NCBI RefSeq assembly: GCF_001039355.2
Contig: NW_019776116.1
Coordinates: forward strand, 57,260-91,198
Reading direction: 5' to 3'
From: Lingula anatina
Taxonomy: Eukaryota; Brachiopoda; Lingulata; Lingulida; Lingulidae
DNA: 33,939 nucleotides
The notes under the pieces: model-generated
Told to the model about the DNA's origin: nothing
The model's database searches: none
The model's input: the letters and a program-made list of their open reading frames with translations, nothing else
Position numbers and translations under genes: made by a program
In this document: in pieces, positions 32,429 through 33,939 of the stretch
Position numbering within the stretch: position 1 is the stretch's first letter
Layout: each line of letters opens with the position of its first letter

Positions 32429-33830
32429 AGAAGAGAATTATATCCCAAAGTACAGAAGAAACGTAAGCAAAATCTGGACAATGATGAAGAATCTAGGAGT
32501 CAAGTACCACCTTAATAGTATCAGAAACAACATAGCGGGGGTCATATGTTATCAGCAAGAGACAAAGGAAATCACAACCAACATGAAATCCTTGGCCATT
32601 GGTATACAGATGTGCTTGAGATTTTGCATAACTCGATAGTTCGTGTGCATACGTTTGGGTATGCTGTGTGACAAAAACATTATTTATATATGATAACAGA
32701 CAAATTCTATTCAAAGGGGATCGAGTATTAACGTAAAACGACTGTTAAGGCACGCTGTAAAAAAAGCATGCAATGTGCCGTTAAATGCCGACATCTTGGT
32801 CAAAAAAGATTTAAGCAAAATTCAGAAGAGGTATTATTTGTACAAAATGGGTGAAGACTTTTTTCACCAGTAAATGTTATTTGCATACATTTAGCAAGCA
32901 TCTATTTTGTAAATAAGAGCCTCGTATTTCGATTAATTTGAACTTCATTAAGCGATGGTTACCCAAGAGAAGATAACTTCAATTTTTTTATCCACAGACT
33001 ACTTATTTTACATACAAATGATTATAATAAATAATCCATAAAAATGTTTTTAAGTTTACCAATCGGCCATTGAGATTACATTTGCCAGAACCTATAGACT
33101 TACACAGTTCAATATATAATTATCAACATTACTGTGAGTAACAGTTATTTTGGACAATTAAGTCAATTTAAATTATTGATTTTTCAGCCCCAAACTGCAC
33201 GTTCCTGATTCGAAATTCTTTATCCACCTACCAAAACCAATACGCAAGGAAAGTATACAATTCATACCTCAATAATCACATTAATTAGTAAGTCTAAACA
33301 CACCTGTCACTTCTCCTCATAGAACAATAGCACAAACAATGACACTTCAGTTCCACTAATATGACAGTGTCTATTTTATACATGCAAGGACACAGTATCC
33401 CTCACTCTAACTGTTACTAACTGGACGAGCACAGCTTATACATGGAAGTAGTACCCCTTCCTCCCTCTAGGACTAGGTTCCCATTCCTAGATCGATCAAC
33501 GAGGCGTGGGATATGTTCTCAAAGGAAACTAAAATGATCCGACTATAACATCCAGGCTGATAAAAAAGAAATGGGCAGATCCTAGTATAACTTTCGACTT
33601 CAATTGGCAATTTTACACGGGTGAAGATCACTTGAAAGATTGATTTGCTTAACACTTATTTTACATATATAAAAGTTTAATAATAATAAAACCGTGTTCC
33701 TTCTACATTAAAGCCACAATGTACAGTTGGCCACTGAAACTCTTCTGCCCACCAAGTATCCATTTATTTATCAGTTCGTGATATTATTATTCTTGTAAGT
33801 GGTACTTACAGAAAAAAATGCGCATGGCAT
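21178..33830 (-). CDS. Gene B: secreted mucin-like vWD protein (15 exons; two disabling lesions, possible pseudogene)
   Basis: Joined exons, in order: 33830-33810, 31169-30932, 30189-29896, 29505-29260, 28874-28730, 28569-28375, 28158-27995, 27315-27165, 27001-26903, 26338-26140, 24359-24131, 23500-22909, 22090-21965, 21731-21388, 21199-21178. Phases fit at every junction. The total is 3065 nt; counting the base missing from exon 4 gives 1022 codons. Layout: signal peptide (about 1-20), unassigned beta-rich region (to about 660), 13 nine-residue Thr/Pro/Asn repeats (about 696-812), vWD domain (about 828-985) and a short tail. The vWD identity rests on GDPHLITFDG, GTCRYLL, LCGLAQNFNGDPSDDY and a final DSCRIW. 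Lesions are the frameshift in exon 4 with TAG at 29267-29269 and an in-frame TAA at 24181-24183. Splice sites look intact, so decay is recent or the lesions are sequence errors. Confidence 0.78.
21388..21731 (-). CDS. Gene B exon 14 (vWD C-terminal half)
   Basis: 344 bp, phase 0 to 2. It encodes IDGEEINLPYWNGHINIT, a beta-rich middle, then YRGKLCGLAQNFNGDPSDDY and a final DSCRIWDEIDGL. Most vWD domains read CGLCGNFNGD here; this one has CGLA, lacking the second Cys of that motif. The acceptor is TTTACAG/A and the donor AG/GTGAGA. Confidence 0.87.
21844..21903. repeat. (AT)n microsatellite in gene B intron 13
   Basis: About 30 AT units between exons 13 and 14 of gene B. Confidence 0.95.
21965..22090 (-). 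CDS. Gene B exon 13 (vWD middle)
   Basis: 126 bp, phase 0 to 0. It encodes GDVEYFSLSGRNILRGEVTY to GHRLYLSHEGVVT. The donor ACA/GTAGGT was chosen over the GT four bases further on, because only it keeps the frame into exon 14 and restores the vWD pattern VVT-IDGEEI. Confidence 0.84.
22909..23500 (-). CDS. Gene B exon 12 (mucin-like repeats and start of vWD domain)
   Basis: 592 bp, phase 2 to 0. It opens KCLEWKPFPPCVGTTT, a Cys/Trp link followed by a Thr/Pro-rich linker. Then come 13 nine-residue repeats of the form P-[ST/I]-[DAG]-I-T-N-T-[ST]-[TA], and last the vWD start (EGDPHLITFDG, GTCRYLLTGLCP). Acceptor TTACAG/T and donor AAG/GTAGGA. GDPH is the usual opening of vWD domains. The repeats suggest an extended, O- and N-glycosylated stalk. 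Confidence 0.87.
23047..23397 (-). repeat. 27-bp coding minisatellite (13 units) in gene B exon 12
   Basis: Thirteen in-frame 27-bp units encode nine residues each, such as APIDITNTS and TPTDITNTT. Four adjacent units (about 23047-23154) are nearly identical, which suggests recent expansion. Nearly every unit carries one N-x-S/T sequon plus several Thr or Ser. Confidence 0.9.
24131..24359 (-). CDS. Gene B exon 11 (contains in-frame TAA)
   Basis: 229 bp, phase 1 to 2. It encodes LDPILEFVLSAPLIGRAEA, ACPSDCENYPKENIKV and DLYIRVPLTN, then TAA at 24181-24183, then in the same frame EKHWNLFSVEGNQFDKS to a strong donor (AG/GTAAGT). The phase matches both neighbours, and the post-stop peptide reads smoothly into exon 12, so this is one exon interrupted by a stop. 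A weaker in-frame donor (CT/GTACAT, exon end 24209) lies before the stop and could bypass it. The alternative is that the protein truly ends here. Confidence 0.78.
24461..25880 (+). mobile_element. Degraded Tc1-like element in gene B intron 10
   Basis: The ends are inverted: AGACTTGACATTTAAT begins at 24461 and its complement ends at 25880, giving about 1.42 kb. Broken frames on the plus strand read YHIGAKTPIVVIDENLNQIK, then a mutated WSSKSPYLNHID (the SPDLNPIE region) and a C-terminal IPCRLRALVVARKSQA. All are recognisable as Tc1-type transposase. It lies antisense to gene B and has many stops. Confidence 0.75.
26140..26338 (-). CDS. Gene B exon 10
   Basis: 199 bp, phase 0 to 1. It encodes FSLTPMTKNFNGGLEKDETF, ALKVHVPNM and RWIRWWLKDLFGEGASI. 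The acceptor is CCAAG/T, as in gene A (TTAAG/T), and the donor A/GTAAGT. The 1.78-kb intron that follows holds a Tc1-like element. Confidence 0.86.
26903..27001 (-). CDS. Gene B exon 9
   Basis: 99 bp, phase 0 to 0, encoding AKGFVSLTLERTGNLSASAQ to FSGPT. The acceptor is TTTTCAG/G and the donor ACA/GTAAGT. It is colinear with gene A exon 9. Confidence 0.86.
27165..27315 (-). CDS. Gene B exon 8
   Basis: 151 bp, phase 2 to 0. It encodes GPDNPKYNHPIDN and the same hydrophobic run as gene A (IPIFWGICIPAAVVADLTV). The acceptor is ATTTCAG/T and the donor CAG/GTAAGT, both strong. Confidence 0.88.
27995..28158 (-). CDS. Gene B exon 7
   Basis: 164 bp, phase 0 to 2. It encodes FPCGKFTATAAATF, TTKCSAPF and SLTLTLTLRLDIEC. 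The acceptor is TTTCAG and the donor AG/GTAAGA. It has one Cys more than gene A (TTKCS against TTKWS). Confidence 0.88.
28375..28569 (-). CDS. Gene B exon 6
   Basis: 195 bp, phase 0 to 0. It starts AIRCNTSGIYTVCEVTPIL and ends FSATLGQIK. The acceptor is TTTTCAG/G and the donor AAG/GTGAAA. Intron 5 of gene B is only 160 bp here, with no room for the extra open frame seen in gene A intron 5. Confidence 0.88.
28730..28874 (-). CDS. Gene B exon 5
   Basis: 145 bp, phase 2 to 0. It encodes VTDIDMPESAMFCQGGDG, then NNQSAAV and GAFAAK. The acceptor is GTTTTAG/T and the donor AAG/GTATAT. It is open and colinear with gene A exon 5, so the reading frame downstream of the exon 4 lesion has been kept. 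Confidence 0.85.
29260..29505 (-). CDS. Gene B exon 4 (frameshifted)
   Basis: 246 bp against 247 in gene A. It encodes QNVWKCAGHRYSDSEGNEHV to LLFCGDLEE. One base is missing at about 29274-29280 relative to gene A, so the frame meets TAG at 29267-29269, just before the aligned donor (AAT/GTGAGG). No GT donor lies between the deletion and the stop that could rescue it. Confidence 0.82.
29896..30189 (-). CDS. Gene B exon 3
   Basis: 294 bp, phase 1 to 1. It encodes GTYLFMLASAAELEDIFEYM, an acidic stretch and sequons NYTF, NFTL and NVTE. The acceptor is TTTTCAG/G and the donor ACAG/GTAAC. It aligns end to end with gene A exon 3. Confidence 0.88.
30932..31169 (-). CDS. Gene B exon 2
   Basis: 238 bp, phase 0 to 1. 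It encodes VLQAILISASAQSGGLKPG, then VTLYSCDTGD and SSRQAGGLMHKI. The donor is G/GTGAGT. The acceptor is ATATCAG/G with a pentanucleotide AT repeat where a pyrimidine tract would be expected. It is colinear with gene A exon 2. Confidence 0.86.
31172..31241. repeat. (TAATA)n microsatellite at the gene B exon 2 acceptor
   Basis: Pentanucleotide repeat with one interruption near 31200. It directly adjoins the 3' splice site of intron 1 and takes the place of the pyrimidine tract. Confidence 0.92.
31266..31842. mobile_element. MITE-like element bounded by 28-bp perfect inverted repeats
   Basis: Positions 31266-31293 and 31815-31842 are exact reverse complements (core GTCACAGGCCCAGGCCAAAT). They bound 577 bp without coding content, in gene B intron 1. 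No clear target-site duplication is seen, so the ends may lie slightly further out. Confidence 0.55.
31843..33809 (-). other. Rest of gene B intron 1
   Basis: Apart from the (AT)n tract I see no coding or structured element here. Overlapping short frames at 32254-32714 are translations of low-complexity sequence. Confidence 0.5.
32353..32424. repeat. (AT)n microsatellite in gene B intron 1
   Basis: About 36 AT units. Confidence 0.95.
33810..33830 (-). CDS. Gene B exon 1 (start)
   Basis: The ATG at 33830-33828 opens seven codons (MPCAFFS) ending in phase 0 at the donor TCT/GTAAGT. Joined to exon 2 it gives MPCAFFSVLQAILISASAQ, a good signal peptide with a likely cleavage after SASA. An in-frame TGA lies upstream. 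The exon is tiny, so its support is the donor, the phase and the signal-peptide fit. Confidence 0.62.
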
Positions 33831-33838
33831 AATTTTTC

Positions 33839-33925
33839 TTTTCAGAAGAAAATTGTCTGTACCCCTACGAAGAAAAAAGGAAACTCAAACGACAAAGGTA
33901 AGGTTTGTCATGAAATTTTGATGGC
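33839..33925 (-). promoter_or_regulatory. Upstream conserved segment, copy 3 (gene B side)
   Basis: It lies directly upstream of the gene B ATG at 33830. Minus-strand blocks are GCCATCAAAATTTCATGAC, CTTACC and CAATTTTCTTCTGAAAAG. Its position suggests core promoter or 5' untranslated sequence. Confidence 0.45.
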
Positions 33926-33939
33926 TGCACATACAGCAA

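Overview
The window looks like nuclear DNA of an animal, probably a marine invertebrate. It is AT-rich, its coding sequence is split into short exons by GT-AG introns, and it carries simple repeats, degraded Tc1-like transposons and foldback elements. A mollusc or another lophotrochozoan is my best guess, but nothing in the sequence fixes the taxon.

The genic content is two head-to-tail paralogues on the minus strand. Gene B starts at 33830 and ends at 21178, with 15 exons. Gene A starts at 8849 and runs off the low end of the window after exon 10. Exons 2-10 of the two genes match one for one in order, intron phase and length (238, 294, 247 or 246, 145, 195, 164, 151, 99 and 199 bp), while the introns have little in common, so this is a fairly old tandem duplication. 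Both genes predict a secreted protein: a signal peptide, then about 570 residues of a Cys-containing, beta-rich region that I cannot assign to a family. In gene B this is followed by 13 copies of a 9-residue Thr/Pro/Asn repeat (mucin-like) and a von Willebrand factor type D (vWD) domain near the C terminus. Gene A presumably continues the same way outside the window.

Gene A is open in every exon seen. Gene B has two lesions: a 1-base deletion in exon 4, which brings in a TAG before the donor, and an in-frame TAA in exon 11. Its splice sites and the rest of its frame are intact. With the missing base counted, the coding length is 3066 nt, exactly 1022 codons. Gene B is therefore either a young pseudogene or carries sequence errors.

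The 12 kb between the genes (about 8.9-21.2 kb) holds no gene I recognise. It contains a Tc1-like transposase relic (15.3-16.6 kb, minus strand), a foldback cluster (10.5-11.3 kb), a roughly 300-bp tandem satellite (17.35-18.56 kb), a second Tc1-like relic (18.8-19.7 kb, plus strand) and a 37-bp minisatellite (20.55-20.81 kb). More transposon debris lies in gene A intron 1 and gene B intron 10. A segment of about 100 bp is conserved upstream of both genes, in two copies near gene A, and is a candidate promoter element.
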